DNA of 64,000 nt from Frateuria soli (GCF_021117385.1 NZ_CP088252.1:2666001-2730000); one strand, 5' to 3'. Numbered from the stretch's first letter, positions 19,209-27,852 are shown. The notes: generated by a model not told the origin, from the sequence alone. Numbers and translations are program-made.

Positions 19209-19423
19209 ATATTCTGCTGGTCCTGATCCCGGTCACGGCGCTGATCGTGCTCGCCGCCGTAGGCTTGTTCTTCTGGGCCGCCAACCACCAACAGTTCGAC
19301 GACCTGGATAGCCCGGCGGTGCTGCCGCTGATGGAGGACGAGCCCGTCCCGGCACCGGCCGCCGACGAGGCTGCAGTTCCCCAAGACGCTTTCCCCCCCG
19401 ATACCAAAGGAGACTCTCCGTGA
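19205..19423 (+). CDS. ccoS: cbb3-type oxidase assembly protein
   Basis: The 72-residue protein has one N-terminal helix (ILLVLIPVTALIVLAAVGLF) followed by FWAANHQQFDDLD, the recognised CcoS/FixS signature, and an acidic Pro-rich tail. CcoS is required with CcoI for cofactor insertion into cbb3 oxidase. It overlaps ccoI by four bases and the azurin GTG start by four bases. Confidence 0.93.
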   Translation: MNILLVLIPVTALIVLAAVGLFFWAANHQQFDDLDSPAVLPLMEDEPVPAPAADEAAVPQDAFPPDTKGDSP

Positions 19424-19872
19424 AACGCCGTCTGTTCGCTTTCGCACTGCTTGGCCTGGTTGCCGCACCGACCTGGGCCGCGTCCAGCTGCTCGACCACC
19501 GTCGAGGCCAACGACGCCATGCAGTTCAACCAGAAGTCGATCGTGGTGCCCAGCACCTGCAAGCAGTTCACCGTGACGCTCAAGCACGTGGGCAAGCTGC
19601 CCAAGGCCGCGATGGGCCACAACTTCGTGGTGTCCAGCACCGCCGACGAGCCGGGCATCATCGCCGATGGCGCCAAGGCGGGCATCGACAACAACTACCT
19701 CAAGCCGGGCGACAGCCGCGTCATCGCGCACACCAAGATCATCGGCGGTGGCGAGAGCGACTCGACCAGCTTCAAGGTCGCTGCGCTGAAGCCGGGCCAG
19801 GACTACGAGTTCTTCTGCTCGTTCCCCGGCCACGCCGCGCTGATGAAGGGCACGATCAGCCGCGCCAAGTAA
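19420..19872 (+). CDS. azu: Azurin (periplasmic blue copper protein)
   Basis: The 150-residue precursor has a signal peptide cut near TWAAS. Type 1 copper ligands are in place: H67 in MGHNFV, C133 in FFCSFPGH, H138 and M142. C24 and C47 would form the conserved disulfide. Azurin shuttles single electrons between cytochromes and acceptors such as nitrite reductase. Its GTG start overlaps the ccoS stop, which fixes it in the cbb3 operon and suggests that it can feed the oxidase as well as NirK. Confidence 0.95.
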   Translation: MKRRLFAFALLGLVAAPTWAASSCSTTVEANDAMQFNQKSIVVPSTCKQFTVTLKHVGKLPKAAMGHNFVVSSTADEPGIIADGAKAGIDNNYLKPGDSRVIAHTKIIGGGESDSTSFKVAALKPGQDYEFFCSFPGHAALMKGTISRAK

Positions 19873-19924
19873 GATGAAGAATCCGCGCCGCGGGCCGACC
19901 GCGGCGCGGCCACCGGCAAGAGAC

Positions 19925-20329
19925 ATGCGCGACACCACGCTTACCGAACCCGCGATCGCCCGACTGGTCGATCGCTTCTACGACAAGGTCGCCGCCGACC
20001 CGCTGATCGGACCGGTGTTCAACGCCGTCGTGCACGACTGGCCCGAACACAAGCGCCTGCTCACCCGGTTCTGGTGCTCGGTGGCGCTGGGCGCGGCCAG
20101 CTACCGCGGCAACCCGATGGCGATGCACCGCCCGCTGCCGATCCGCGCCGAACATTTCGATCACTGGCTGGCGCTGTGGCGCGCCACCTGCGCCGAGGAA
20201 CTGGACGAGGCCGGCGCGGCGCAGATGGTGGAGTTTGCCAAACGCATCGGCCGCAGCCTGAAATATGGCCTGGGCTTGAATCCGGACGCCCGCGGCATCG
20301 GCGTGCCGCTCGTGTCGGTCAGGCGCTGA
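19925..20329 (+). CDS. Group III truncated hemoglobin
   Basis: The 134-residue globin matches the group III truncated fold (IARLVDRFYDKVAADPLIGP, VFNAVVHDWPEHKRLLTRFW, AMHRPLPIRAEHFDHWLALW). The proximal histidine is probably in the AEHFDHW helix. Such globins are linked to nitrite and NO metabolism at low oxygen. I chose the ATG at 19925; an in-frame ATG at 19874, two bases after the azurin stop, would add 17 Arg/Pro-rich residues not typical of the family. It is the last gene of the cco operon. Confidence 0.85.
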   Translation: MRDTTLTEPAIARLVDRFYDKVAADPLIGPVFNAVVHDWPEHKRLLTRFWCSVALGAASYRGNPMAMHRPLPIRAEHFDHWLALWRATCAEELDEAGAAQMVEFAKRIGRSLKYGLGLNPDARGIGVPLVSVRR

Positions 20330-20400
20330 CCGCCCGCACCGTCCCCGCCACGTTCGATCGGGATGCGATGAGTTCGATGTCGCACGGCCGCTGGGGCGTT

Positions 20401-20458
20401 GCAGGAGCGCACCCCGTGCGCAACCGCCTTGCACGGTCGCGCACGAAGGCCCTCCTGC
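20401..20458. repeat. Degenerate family A palindromic repeat
   Basis: GCAGGAGCGCACCCCGTGCG...CACGGTCGCGCACGA...CTCCTGC is recognisable as the same element as the intact family A copies, with a changed loop and an insertion in the right arm. Confidence 0.65.
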
Positions 20459-20460
20459 GG

Positions 20461-20485
20461 GAAAGCCGCGCTCAGCCCAGCGCGG
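20461..20485 (-). terminator. Possible terminator overlapping the tpx stop
   Basis: On the minus strand CCGCGCT-GGGCTG-AGCGCGG forms a 7-bp GC stem followed by CTTTC. The stop codon of tpx lies inside the hairpin and the T-run is weak. Confidence 0.4.
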
Positions 20486-20972
20486 CCAGCGCCGCCTCGT
20501 AACCGGGCTCCTCGGTCAGCTCGTCCACCAGTTGCGCGTGCAGCACGCGGTTGTCCGCATCCAGCACCACCACCGCACGCGCGGCCACGCCAGCCAGCGG
20601 GCCGGTGGCGAGCGCCACGCCGTAGTCGGCCAGGAACTCGCGGCCACGCATGGTCGAGAGCATCACCACCCGCTCCAGCCCCTCGGCGCCGCAGAAGCGC
20701 GCCTGCGCGAACGGCAGATCGGCCGAAATGCACAGCACCACGGTGTTGTCGAGCTTCGCCGCGAGCTCGTTGAAACGGCGCACCGACGCGGCGCACACGC
20801 CCGTGTCGATGCTCGGGAAGATGTTGAGCACCTTGCGCTGGCCCGCGTAGCTGGCAAGCGCCACGTCGGCCAGGCCCTTGCCGACCAGCGTGAACGCGGG
20901 CGCCTGCGACCCCTTGGCCGGGAACGTTCCCGTGACCTCGACCGGCTCGCCCTTGAACTTGACCTGCGACAT
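20472..20972 (-). CDS. tpx: Thiol peroxidase (atypical 2-Cys peroxiredoxin)
   Basis: The 166-residue enzyme reduces lipid and other hydroperoxides using thioredoxin. The peroxidatic C60 lies in [10 protein letters not shown] and the resolving C94 in [10 protein letters not shown], the Tpx spacing. There is no signal peptide in the first residues ([10 protein letters not shown]), so it may be cytosolic. It is next to respiratory genes that produce reactive species and is convergent with the cco operon. Confidence 0.95.
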   Translation of the reverse strand: MSQVKFKGEPVEVTGTFPAKGSQAPAFTLVGKGLADVALASYAGQRKVLNIFPSIDTGVCAASVRRFNELAAKLDNTVVLCISADLPFAQARFCGAEGLERVVMLSTMRGREFLADYGVALATGPLAGVAARAVVVLDADNRVLHAQLVDELTEEPGYEAALAALG

Positions 20973-20996
20973 GACGCTTTCTCCTTGGGATGAGAC

Positions 20997-21434
20997 CTAC
21001 AAGTAGAACATGGTCTTGGCCAGGAACACGATGCCGACCATCAACGCCAGCACCACCCGATGGGTGTGGCGGAAGCGGCACACGCTCATGCGCCCATGCG
21101 CACCAGCCCAGACCGCGTTGACGAACACGCCCAGCACGGCGAAGGCAAGCGTTACCTTCAGCAGCAGGAACGTGCCGAACCGCGTGCCCACGCAGGCGAT
21201 GCCCGCGCAGCGCAGGTCGAACAGCAGGCCGCCGCTGACAAACAGCAGCACCACCACGAACGGCATGAAGCGTCGCACGCGCGCCATCACCGCCTGCTCG
21301 ATGGTTGCCATGGTCGCCGCGTCGAAGCGCCTGTGCAGGCCTTCCAGCACCAGCACCTCGAACGCCGCCGCGCCTGCGAAGACGATGGCGCAGGACAGGT
21401 GCAACAGCAGGATCCAGGGATACCAGGCGGCCAT
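20997..21434 (-). CDS. CopD-like membrane protein
   Basis: The 145-residue protein has four hydrophobic helices (WILLLHLSCAIVFAGAAAF, FMPFVVVLLFVSGGLLF, FLLLKVTLAFAVLGVFVNAV, VVLALMVGIVFLAKTMFYL) with conserved-looking His residues near helix ends (LLHLS, RFRHTHR). This pattern fits the CopD/YcnJ-type or related heme/copper membrane family. Position beside SCO and NirK suggests a role in copper supply. I prefer the ATG at 21434, preceded by GAGG; the in-frame start at 21476 has no ribosome site. Confidence 0.6.
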   Translation of the reverse strand: MAAWYPWILLLHLSCAIVFAGAAAFEVLVLEGLHRRFDAATMATIEQAVMARVRRFMPFVVVLLFVSGGLLFDLRCAGIACVGTRFGTFLLLKVTLAFAVLGVFVNAVWAGAHGRMSVCRFRHTHRVVLALMVGIVFLAKTMFYL

Positions 21435-21562
21435 GCTCGGTGCCTCGTGCGGGGAAGCACGCAGCTTGCGCCGCATCGGGCCGCGCGGCCCTGACCTGCA
21501 TCATGGCGCCCGGACAGCGGCAGGCTCCCCCCGCGATCGGCGCCCCGCTGGGCGGCCTCGCG

Positions 21563-22120
21563 CTACTTCGCCGTTGCCTTGCGCACGGCGGCGACGAACT
21601 CCGGGTCGGTGCGTCCGATGATGTTGGTGCGCGCCACGATGCGACCGTCCGCATCCAGCAGAAGCAGCGCGCTGGAATGGTTGAAGTCGCCGTCGGGAAG
21701 CTTGCGGTACTGCACGCCCAGCAGCGCGGCGAGCGCGCGGGTGTCCCGCGGCCCGGTGCGCGCCAGCGTCCACCAGCGCAGGTCGAGCTTGTGCGCAGCG
21801 GCGTAGCGGCGAAGCGCGTCGACATCGTCGCGTTCGGGGTCGAAGCTCACCGCGAGCAGGTGCAGGTTCGCCGGTTCGCCGGCGGCGCGGCGGGTCGCCT
21901 TCATCGTGTCGATGATCATTGGGCAGACCATCGTGCACGAGGTGTAGAACATGCTCACGATCTGCGGCGTGCCGCGGCGGGCGGCGAACGACGCGGTATG
22001 GCCGTCCTGGTCGGTGAGCGGTACGGTCAGTTGGTAGAGCGAGTCGGAGGGCAACGGCGAGGCCGCGTGCGCGACACCGGCACACAGCAGGACGAACAGG
22101 AGCGGCAACAATCGTTTCAC
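21563..22120 (-). CDS. SCO1/SenC-family copper chaperone
   Basis: The 185-residue precursor has a signal peptide (cut near AHAAS) and a thioredoxin fold. The Cu(I)-binding C62-x3-C66-P in FYTSCTMVCP and the distal H148 in DFNHSSALLL are the three ligands of SCO proteins. It delivers copper or reduces thiols during assembly of copper centres in the periplasm. Being in line with nirV-nirK on the same strand, it probably helps mature NirK. Confidence 0.9.
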   Translation of the reverse strand: MKRLLPLLFVLLCAGVAHAASPLPSDSLYQLTVPLTDQDGHTASFAARRGTPQIVSMFYTSCTMVCPMIIDTMKATRRAAGEPANLHLLAVSFDPERDDVDALRRYAAAHKLDLRWWTLARTGPRDTRALAALLGVQYRKLPDGDFNHSSALLLLDADGRIVARTNIIGRTDPEFVAAVRKATAK

Positions 22121-22124
22121 GGAT

Positions 22125-22904
22125 TCACTCCGGACGGGCGCAGCGGAAGCCCAGGTTGGCGGTGGTATCGGTGGCCTTGAGCGAGGAGAGCATGGCCACG
22201 CGCATCAGCGTGGCGTAGTTTTCCTTCTGCTCCATGCTGATGGCGCCGGCGCCGCAGAACTTGAGCTTGTCGGCCCCGTCCTGCTCGCGGCTGTCGGCGC
22301 TGGTCATCATGGCGTTGAAGTCCTCCACCCACTCCCACACCAGGCCGTTGAGATCGCGCACGCCGTGGATATCGGGCTTGCCGCCGACCGGCGGCAACGC
22401 ATCGTTGGAGGGGCGCGCGTACCAGGACAGCACGCGCTCGCGCCAGGCCGGGTCGCTGCGGGCGTCGGCGCGGGTGGCGTCCGCGGCGGCCGCGTACTCC
22501 CACTCGTACCAGGTCGGCAGGCGGGCCTGCTCGCTCTCGCAGTACGCCTGCGCGGCGAACCAGCTCACCCGTGTCACCGGCTGGCGCGGCAGGGCCGCGG
22601 GGCCGAGCTGGTCGGGCGCGGCCCATTGCGACAGGTAGCGGCCATCGGCGAACACGCCCGGCACCCGGTCGCGGCGCCACTGGGGATGACTCTTCACGAA
22701 GGCCAGGAACTCGGCGTTGGTCACCGGTTCGCTGCGCAGGCGGAAAGGCTTGAGGACGGCCGGCGCCGTCTTGCCGTCGGCCGGCAGCACGCTTTCGAAG
22801 CGGCCGCCCGGCAGCGGCCGGTACTTCGACGACGCGCCGTCCGCCGCCAGGGTCGGGCCACCCAGCAAGAGGCCGAGCAGCATCAGGGCGAGACGCCGGC
22901 GCAT
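22125..22904 (-). CDS. nirV: NirV, formylglycine-generating-enzyme-like protein
   Basis: The 259-residue product has a Sec signal peptide (cut near TLAAD) and an FGE-sulfatase fold: PLPGGRFESVLP, SEPVTNAEFLAFV, QPVTRVSWFAAQAYCESEQA, RLPTWYEWEYAA, and the end ANLGFRCARPE. The two catalytic cysteines that FGE carries shortly before this end are missing: the segment reads FCGAGAIS...NYATLMRV. Members next to nirK are called NirV and have no proven chemistry. It lies 3 bases after the nirK stop, so the two are co-transcribed. Confidence 0.85.
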   Translation of the reverse strand: MRRRLALMLLGLLLGGPTLAADGASSKYRPLPGGRFESVLPADGKTAPAVLKPFRLRSEPVTNAEFLAFVKSHPQWRRDRVPGVFADGRYLSQWAAPDQLGPAALPRQPVTRVSWFAAQAYCESEQARLPTWYEWEYAAAADATRADARSDPAWRERVLSWYARPSNDALPPVGGKPDIHGVRDLNGLVWEWVEDFNAMMTSADSREQDGADKLKFCGAGAISMEQKENYATLMRVAMLSSLKATDTTANLGFRCARPE

Positions 22905-22907
22905 CGG

Positions 22908-24428
22908 TCAGTGCTCCGTGGCCGGCGCCGGGGCCGGCTGGGCGCGTACCTTGGCCACCTCTTCCTTGCTCACCTGCCCACCCGGGTTGCCCCAGCTGTT
23001 GAGCACGTAGGTGAGCAGGTTGGCGACCTCGTCGTCGGTCAGCTGCGACATCGGCGGCATCACCGAGTCGTAGTCCTTGCCGTTGACCGTGACCTTGCCG
23101 GTCAGGCCGTGCAGCGGGATCGAGATCAGGTGGTCCTTGTCCTGCTTGGCCAGGTAGTCGGACTTGGCCAGCGGCGGGAACACGCCGGGCAGGCCTTCGC
23201 CGTTGGCCTGGTGGCAGACCGAGCAGGTGCCGGTGAACAGCTGCTTGCCGGCGGCGATCTGGTCTTCCTTGCTGAGCGTGCCGGCGGCGTTGGCCTTGGC
23301 CGCGGTGGTCACCGCATGCAGGTTCGGCTCGGCGCGGTCGCCCAGGTACACCGAGTCGACCTCCTTGCCGGAGTAGACCGACTTGTTCTCCGCACCGTCG
23401 ACCTTGAGGATCGCCATCGCGCCCTTGTTGAACGCGCGGAAGATCGAGTGGTCGACCATCACGTAGCTGCCCGGCACGTCGGTGTGGAACTCCACGATCG
23501 CCGCGCCGCCGGCGGGAATCAGCGTGGTCTGCACGTTCTCCTGCGGATGGGTGCCGCCTTCCTGCTGCACGCGGTCGAAGATCTCGCCGATCACGTGGAA
23601 GCTGGAGATCAGGTTGGGCCCGCCATTGCCGACGAACAGGCGCACCGACTCGTTGGTCCTGGCGGTCAGCGCCTTGTCGCCGGTGAGCGCGCCTTCATGG
23701 CCGTTGAACAGCACGTAGGTCGGGTTCTCGTCGATGGCCTTGTCCATGTCGAACGGCTGGTGGCCCTTCTCGCGGTACTTGCCGGTGGTGTAGAAGTCGC
23801 CCTGCATCACGTAGTACTCGTGATCGACCTTGGGCAGGCCCTCCGGCGGTTCGACCAGGATCAGGCCGTACATGCCGTTGGCGATGTGCATGCCCACCGG
23901 CGCGGTGGCGCAGTGGTAGACGTAGATGCCGGCGTTGAGCGCCTTGAAGGTGAACTGCGACTCATGCCCCGGCGCGGTGAAGCTCGACGCCGCGCCGCCG
24001 CCCGGGCCGGTGACGCCGTGCAGGTCGATGTTGTGCGGCATCTTGCTGTCGGGCGCGTTCTTCAGGTGGAACTCCACCGTGTCGCCCTGGCGCACGCGGA
24101 TGAAGCTGCCCGGCACGGTGCCGCCGAAGGTCCAGTAGGTGTAGCTGACGCCTTCGGAGATCGGCATCTCCTTCTCGATCACCTCCAGCTCCACGATGAC
24201 CTTGGCCGGATGGTTGCGGTGGATCGGCGGCGGCACGTTCGGCGGGCTGGTGAGCACCGCGTGGATCGGCTCGCCCTGCGGCGGACCGAAGTCCGCGGGT
24301 GGCGCCAGCGACGATGAAGCGACCCTGGCCGAGGCCGGTTCGGCGGCATCGGTGGAGGGTTTGTCCGAACAGGCGACCAGGGCCAGCATGCTGGCGGCCG
24401 CGAGCACGAGGGACAGCCTTCGTGACAT
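22908..24428 (-). CDS. nirK: Copper nitrite reductase with C-terminal cytochrome c domain, lipoprotein
   Basis: The 506-residue protein reduces nitrite to nitric oxide in the periplasm. A lipobox (ALVAC, C20) implies lipid anchoring. Two cupredoxin domains carry the type 1 copper ligands H132, C173, H181 and M186, and the type 2 ligands H137, H172 and H327. Catalytic D135 and H278 are also present. The [15 protein letters not shown] loop is of the short Ralstonia type. A class I heme c domain follows (CSVCH, 402-406; Met ligand in SVMPPM), as in three-domain NirKs. The ribosome site is AGGAG; an FNR-like site lies 64.5 bases upstream. Confidence 0.96.
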   Translation of the reverse strand: MSRRLSLVLAAASMLALVACSDKPSTDAAEPASARVASSSLAPPADFGPPQGEPIHAVLTSPPNVPPPIHRNHPAKVIVELEVIEKEMPISEGVSYTYWTFGGTVPGSFIRVRQGDTVEFHLKNAPDSKMPHNIDLHGVTGPGGGAASSFTAPGHESQFTFKALNAGIYVYHCATAPVGMHIANGMYGLILVEPPEGLPKVDHEYYVMQGDFYTTGKYREKGHQPFDMDKAIDENPTYVLFNGHEGALTGDKALTARTNESVRLFVGNGGPNLISSFHVIGEIFDRVQQEGGTHPQENVQTTLIPAGGAAIVEFHTDVPGSYVMVDHSIFRAFNKGAMAILKVDGAENKSVYSGKEVDSVYLGDRAEPNLHAVTTAAKANAAGTLSKEDQIAAGKQLFTGTCSVCHQANGEGLPGVFPPLAKSDYLAKQDKDHLISIPLHGLTGKVTVNGKDYDSVMPPMSQLTDDEVANLLTYVLNSWGNPGGQVSKEEVAKVRAQPAPAPATEH

Positions 24429-24485
24429 GAGGAATCGCTCCTGTGGTTCCCGGGGATCAGGCTAGGCTCCGGGCCATCGACGCGC

Positions 24486-24499
24486 TTGACCTGCGTCAC
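24486..24499 (-). promoter_or_regulatory. FNR-like site upstream of nirK
   Basis: TTGACCTGCGTCAC, a dyad of the TTGAC-N4-GTCAA type with one mismatch, is centred 64.5 bases before the nirK ATG. TAGCCT is at a plausible -10 position on the minus strand (24464-24459). Confidence 0.7.
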
Positions 24500-24563
24500 G
24501 CCCGATACCGGAACCGGCCTGGTGCGTCACCCTGCCACAAGAAGACGTCGCCGTGGTGTCGAG

Positions 24564-25802
24564 CTAGCCCGGCCTGCCGTCCACGCGCGGCGTGAGATAG
24601 ATCCAGGCCGAGCGCAGCACCCAGGGCAGGAAGGCCACCAGCCAGCCGCAGGCGGCCACCACCAGCCACAGGTAGCTGTCGCGGGCCAGCTCCGCCCACA
24701 CGCGCAGCAGCACCACACCCTGCAGCAACACGAAGCAGACCCACGGCACCGCGCCCATCTGCAACGGGCGGCCGGAGTGGCCCTGGGTGACGCGGGTGAC
24801 CATGGCCACCAGCATCGAGCCGAAGTAGCCGATGGTCAGCACGTGCAGCGGCGCCAGGCCGAGGATCGGGCCGTGCCCGGCGAACAGGCACAGGCTCTGC
24901 ACCGCGTACAGCGCGAACGCGATCGGCAGCCAGGCGAAGGCCAGGTGCAGCACCCCGAGCAGGCCCGGGCGCATCGCCTTCCACGGCTGCCAGGCGATCG
25001 AATGCCAGCCGAACAGCAGCGCCAGCGGCGCGTCGACCACCCACAGCCAGGACTGCGCGTGGGCCAGGTCCAGCCCCAGGTGCGCCAGCAGCAAGAGCCA
25101 GATCACCGGCAGGCTCCAGTCGGGTCGGCGCACCACGTAATCCTTCACCAGGTTGCCGCTGAAGAAGGCGACCATGCGGTGCGCCACCGTGAAGTACACC
25201 GGCACCAGCAGGCCGAAGGTTCCCAGTTTGACCGCGAAGCGCGCGCAGTGCGCCGGTGCGCCGAACAGGAAGGCGAGGAATGCCGCCAGCCCGAGGGTTC
25301 CCAGGCACAGCGCGGCCAGGCACGACCAGGCGTGCTGGTTGCGGTGCTCCGAGGCACGCAGCACGCCGGCCAGCGTGGTGACGCCGACCAGGTAGCCGAG
25401 CAGCATCAGGGCCGTACCGGCACGCAGCACCCACGGCATGTCCAGCAGCCCCACGTGCGAGAGCAGGTAGCCGACGAACACGGAGCCGGCCACCGCCACG
25501 TAGCGCCGCGGCCCTATCGCCGGCCGGGCGAGCCACTTGGGAAAGGTGGTCAGCAGGAAGCCGAACATGAACATCGGCAGCATGCCGTACTGGGTCAGCA
25601 TCGCGTGCGCCCAGCCCGGCGGCACCGGCGGCTGCGGCCAGCCATGCCAGCCAAAACGCATCGAGGCCAGCTCCAGCGCCCACCAGGCCATGCTGGTCAG
25701 TACTGCCAGCGCACCGGCGAGGAACAGCGGCCGGTGCGGTGCGGCCGCGAGCAGCGCGGCGATGGGTGGAAACGTGCCGGGGGAAGCGGGAGGCTCGCGC
25801 AT
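24564..25802 (-). CDS. nnrS: NnrS family heme-copper membrane protein
   Basis: The 412-residue protein has about twelve membrane helices and the NnrS pattern: HRPLFLAGALAVLTSMAWW near the N-terminus, HAMLTQYGMLPMFMFGFLLT, and PLHVLTIGYFGSMLVAMVTR with TQGHSGRPL. NnrS binds heme and copper and protects cells against nitric oxide stress during denitrification. It ends about 135 bases upstream of nirK and has its own FNR-like site, so it is a parallel unit rather than part of the nirK operon. Confidence 0.93.
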   Translation of the reverse strand: MREPPASPGTFPPIAALLAAAPHRPLFLAGALAVLTSMAWWALELASMRFGWHGWPQPPVPPGWAHAMLTQYGMLPMFMFGFLLTTFPKWLARPAIGPRRYVAVAGSVFVGYLLSHVGLLDMPWVLRAGTALMLLGYLVGVTTLAGVLRASEHRNQHAWSCLAALCLGTLGLAAFLAFLFGAPAHCARFAVKLGTFGLLVPVYFTVAHRMVAFFSGNLVKDYVVRRPDWSLPVIWLLLLAHLGLDLAHAQSWLWVVDAPLALLFGWHSIAWQPWKAMRPGLLGVLHLAFAWLPIAFALYAVQSLCLFAGHGPILGLAPLHVLTIGYFGSMLVAMVTRVTQGHSGRPLQMGAVPWVCFVLLQGVVLLRVWAELARDSYLWLVVAACGWLVAFLPWVLRSAWIYLTPRVDGRPG

Positions 25803-25859
25803 GCGTGGCTCGCAACTGGAGAATGCGAGCCATTCTCCAACCGTCCGCCGGGCGGGGTC

Positions 25860-25873
25860 GTGATTTGAATCAG
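25860..25873 (-). promoter_or_regulatory. FNR-like site upstream of nnrS
   Basis: GTGATTTGAATCAG keeps both core half-sites (TGAT-N4-ATCA). It is centred 64.5 bases from the nnrS ATG, the same distance as the site before nirK. Confidence 0.7.
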
Positions 25874-25900
25874 CCTTGCGGCAATCGGCCCCGGCGGTGC

Positions 25901-25914
25901 TTGACGCAGGTCAC
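25901..25914 (+). promoter_or_regulatory. FNR-like site upstream of the universal stress gene
   Basis: TTGACGCAGGTCAC matches TTGAC-N4-GTCAA with one mismatch. It is about 132 bases before the usp ATG, so a leader of about 90 bases would follow; it might instead act as a second site for nnrS. Confidence 0.55.
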
Positions 25915-26039
25915 CATGCGCGGAAGGGGTGCCCTGCATGCTCCGGAACGAGGCTGGCGGGTCGAACGACTCGCCCGGGAACGAGTCTATCGTGCACGAT
26001 CAGGCCCGCCCCAGCTGCCGCTGAAAACTGGAGAGTCCC

Positions 26040-26477
26040 ATGTACAAGCACATCCTGCTCCCCGTCGACGGTTCGGATCTCTCGCTGCGCGCGGCCGATA
26101 CCGGCATCGCGCTGGCCCGCCAGATCGGTGCGCGCGTGCATGCGCTGCACGTGGTGGTACCGCTGCCCGCGGTTCCGTTCCTCAACGAGATCATCGCCAC
26201 CTCCGACTCCGAGTACGCCAACAGCGCCGAGGAAGCCGGCGCGCGCTACCTGGCGGCGGTGCGCGAACGCGCCGACGCCGCGGGCGTGCCCTGCCAGTGC
26301 AGCCTGGAGACCGATCCGCGGCCGCACCACGCGATCCTCCAGGTGGCCCAGCGCGAGGGCTGCGACCTGATCGCGATGGGCAGCCACGGCTGGCGCGGAC
26401 TGGACCGCCTGCTGCTGGGCAGCGAAGCCCAGCGGGTGATCCTGGAATCGACCGTGCCCGTGCTGGTCTGCCGCTAG
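26040..26477 (+). CDS. Universal stress protein (UspA family)
   Basis: The 145-residue single-domain Usp starts MYKHILLPVDGSDLSLRAAD, with the usual first-strand Asp. It ends with MGSHGWRGLDRLLLGSEAQR, then STVPVLV, the G-x2-G-x9-G-S/T ATP-binding motif of the MJ0577-type subgroup. Such proteins are often induced by FNR/ANR at low oxygen. The gene is preceded by two FNR-like sites in the divergent region with nnrS. Biochemical role unknown. Confidence 0.92.
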   Translation: MYKHILLPVDGSDLSLRAADTGIALARQIGARVHALHVVVPLPAVPFLNEIIATSDSEYANSAEEAGARYLAAVRERADAAGVPCQCSLETDPRPHHAILQVAQREGCDLIAMGSHGWRGLDRLLLGSEAQRVILESTVPVLVCR

Positions 26478-26517
26478 ACCGGTGGGCAACGGCGCGGGCG
26501 GGGTTCCGTGCCGCGCC

Positions 26518-27852
26518 CTAGCCGCCGCTGCGCGGGAGATCGAGCATCACCCGCGCACCGCCAGGGGGCGAGCGATCGAACGCAAGCCGCCCGCGATGCA
26601 GCCTGGCGATGGCCTGCACGATGGAAAGCCCGAGGCCGCTGCCCTCGCCCACGCTGCCGGTGGGCCGGTGGAAGCGTTCGCCCAGGCGCGCCGGGTCGGC
26701 GAAGCCGCCGCCGCTGTCATCCACGCACAGCCGCACACCGCCCGCGTCGCCGGACACGCGTACCGCGACGTGGCCGTGCGGAGGCGTGTGGCGCAGGGCG
26801 TTGTCCAGCAGGTTGTTGAGGGCGATGCCAAGCAGGCCGCGACTGGCGTCCAGGTGCGTGTCGCCGTCCGTATCCAGCGACAGCGCGATCCGTCCCGCGG
26901 CGGCGCGCTCGCTTACCTCGCGCAGCGCGTCGCCGGCCAGCGCGGCCAGGTCCAGCGGGCCGGCGTCGTCCAGTTCGCCCGCCTGTTCGACGCGCGCCAG
27001 CAGCAACAGCTGGCCGACCAGCCGGTGCATGCGATCGAGCGCGGCCTGCGCGCGATCGAGGTGCTGCTGGCACGCGGCCGCATCGGCGCCCGCGGCCAGG
27101 TCCAGCTCCAGCCGCAGCGCGGCCAGCGGGTGGCGCAGCTCGTGCGCGGCGTCGGCGGTGAAGCGGCGCTCGCGATCCAGCGCACTGCGCAGGTGCCCGA
27201 CCAGCCGGTCGATCGCCTGGGTGAAGGGCGCCAGTTCCACCGGTACGCGCGCGTCGGTAAGCGTGGGTACCAGCGGTGCGTCGGCCTCGACCAGGCGCCG
27301 GGTCAGCCGGCGCAGCGGCGACAGTCCGCCGCGCAGGCCGGCGTAGACGATCGGCGGCAACAGCAGCAACAGCCCGAGCAACGCGAACAGCGCCGGCGTG
27401 GCGATGCGGCGCACCATCTCGTCGCGCTCATCCAGCGGCGCGGCGACCTGGATGGTGTAGCGGCCGGCGGCGTCGGCACGCTGCAGCACCCGCCAGCGGC
27501 GATCGTGGTAATCGACCGTGCGCAGCGGTCGCCGCCGATCGGACGCCAGCGCGGGAAAGGCGTCGCTGTCGACCAGCATGCGACCGCTCGCGTCACGCAG
27601 CACGATCGTCGGTCGATGCGCCTCGCGGTCGGATTCGAGCAGGCGGGGCGGCAGGCGGGCGCCAGCCAGCGCCATCGGCTCGGCCGGCACGGTGGCCAGC
27701 ACGGCGGCGGCCGTGCGCACCAGCATCTGGTCGAAGATCTCGTCGATCTCGTGCAGTGCGCGCCAGCCCATCCAGCCGGCGGCGGCCAGCCATACCGCAA
27801 GCACGCCGGCGGCCAGCCGCGCGACCAGGCGCCGGTTGAGCGAGGGACGCAT
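26518..27852 (-). CDS. Sensor histidine kinase
   Basis: The 444-residue kinase has a first membrane helix (LAAGVLAVWLAAAGWMGW) and a periplasmic sensor of about 130 residues. A second helix (LFALLGLLLLLPPIVYAGL), a HAMP-like linker and an H-box AAHELRHPLAAL follow. The ATP domain has NNLLDNALRHTPP (N box), DDSGGGF (G1) and GSGLGLSIV (G2). The start ATG overlaps the stop of the response regulator (TGATG), so I use 27852 rather than the longer frame. QseC/TctE-like architecture; the signal is unknown, though its neighbours suggest redox or respiration. Confidence 0.9.
   Translation of the reverse strand: MRPSLNRRLVARLAAGVLAVWLAAAGWMGWRALHEIDEIFDQMLVRTAAAVLATVPAEPMALAGARLPPRLLESDREAHRPTIVLRDASGRMLVDSDAFPALASDRRRPLRTVDYHDRRWRVLQRADAAGRYTIQVAAPLDERDEMVRRIATPALFALLGLLLLLPPIVYAGLRGGLSPLRRLTRRLVEADAPLVPTLTDARVPVELAPFTQAIDRLVGHLRSALDRERRFTADAAHELRHPLAALRLELDLAAGADAAACQQHLDRAQAALDRMHRLVGQLLLLARVEQAGELDDAGPLDLAALAGDALREVSERAAAGRIALSLDTDGDTHLDASRGLLGIALNNLLDNALRHTPPHGHVAVRVSGDAGGVRLCVDDSGGGFADPARLGERFHRPTGSVGEGSGLGLSIVQAIARLHRGRLAFDRSPPGGARVMLDLPRSGG

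Noticed and set aside
26478-26517. Terminator between the convergent usp and kinase genes (GGCGCGG...CCGCGCC)
   Set aside because: The stem is short with a long loop and no T-run; support is too weak to list.
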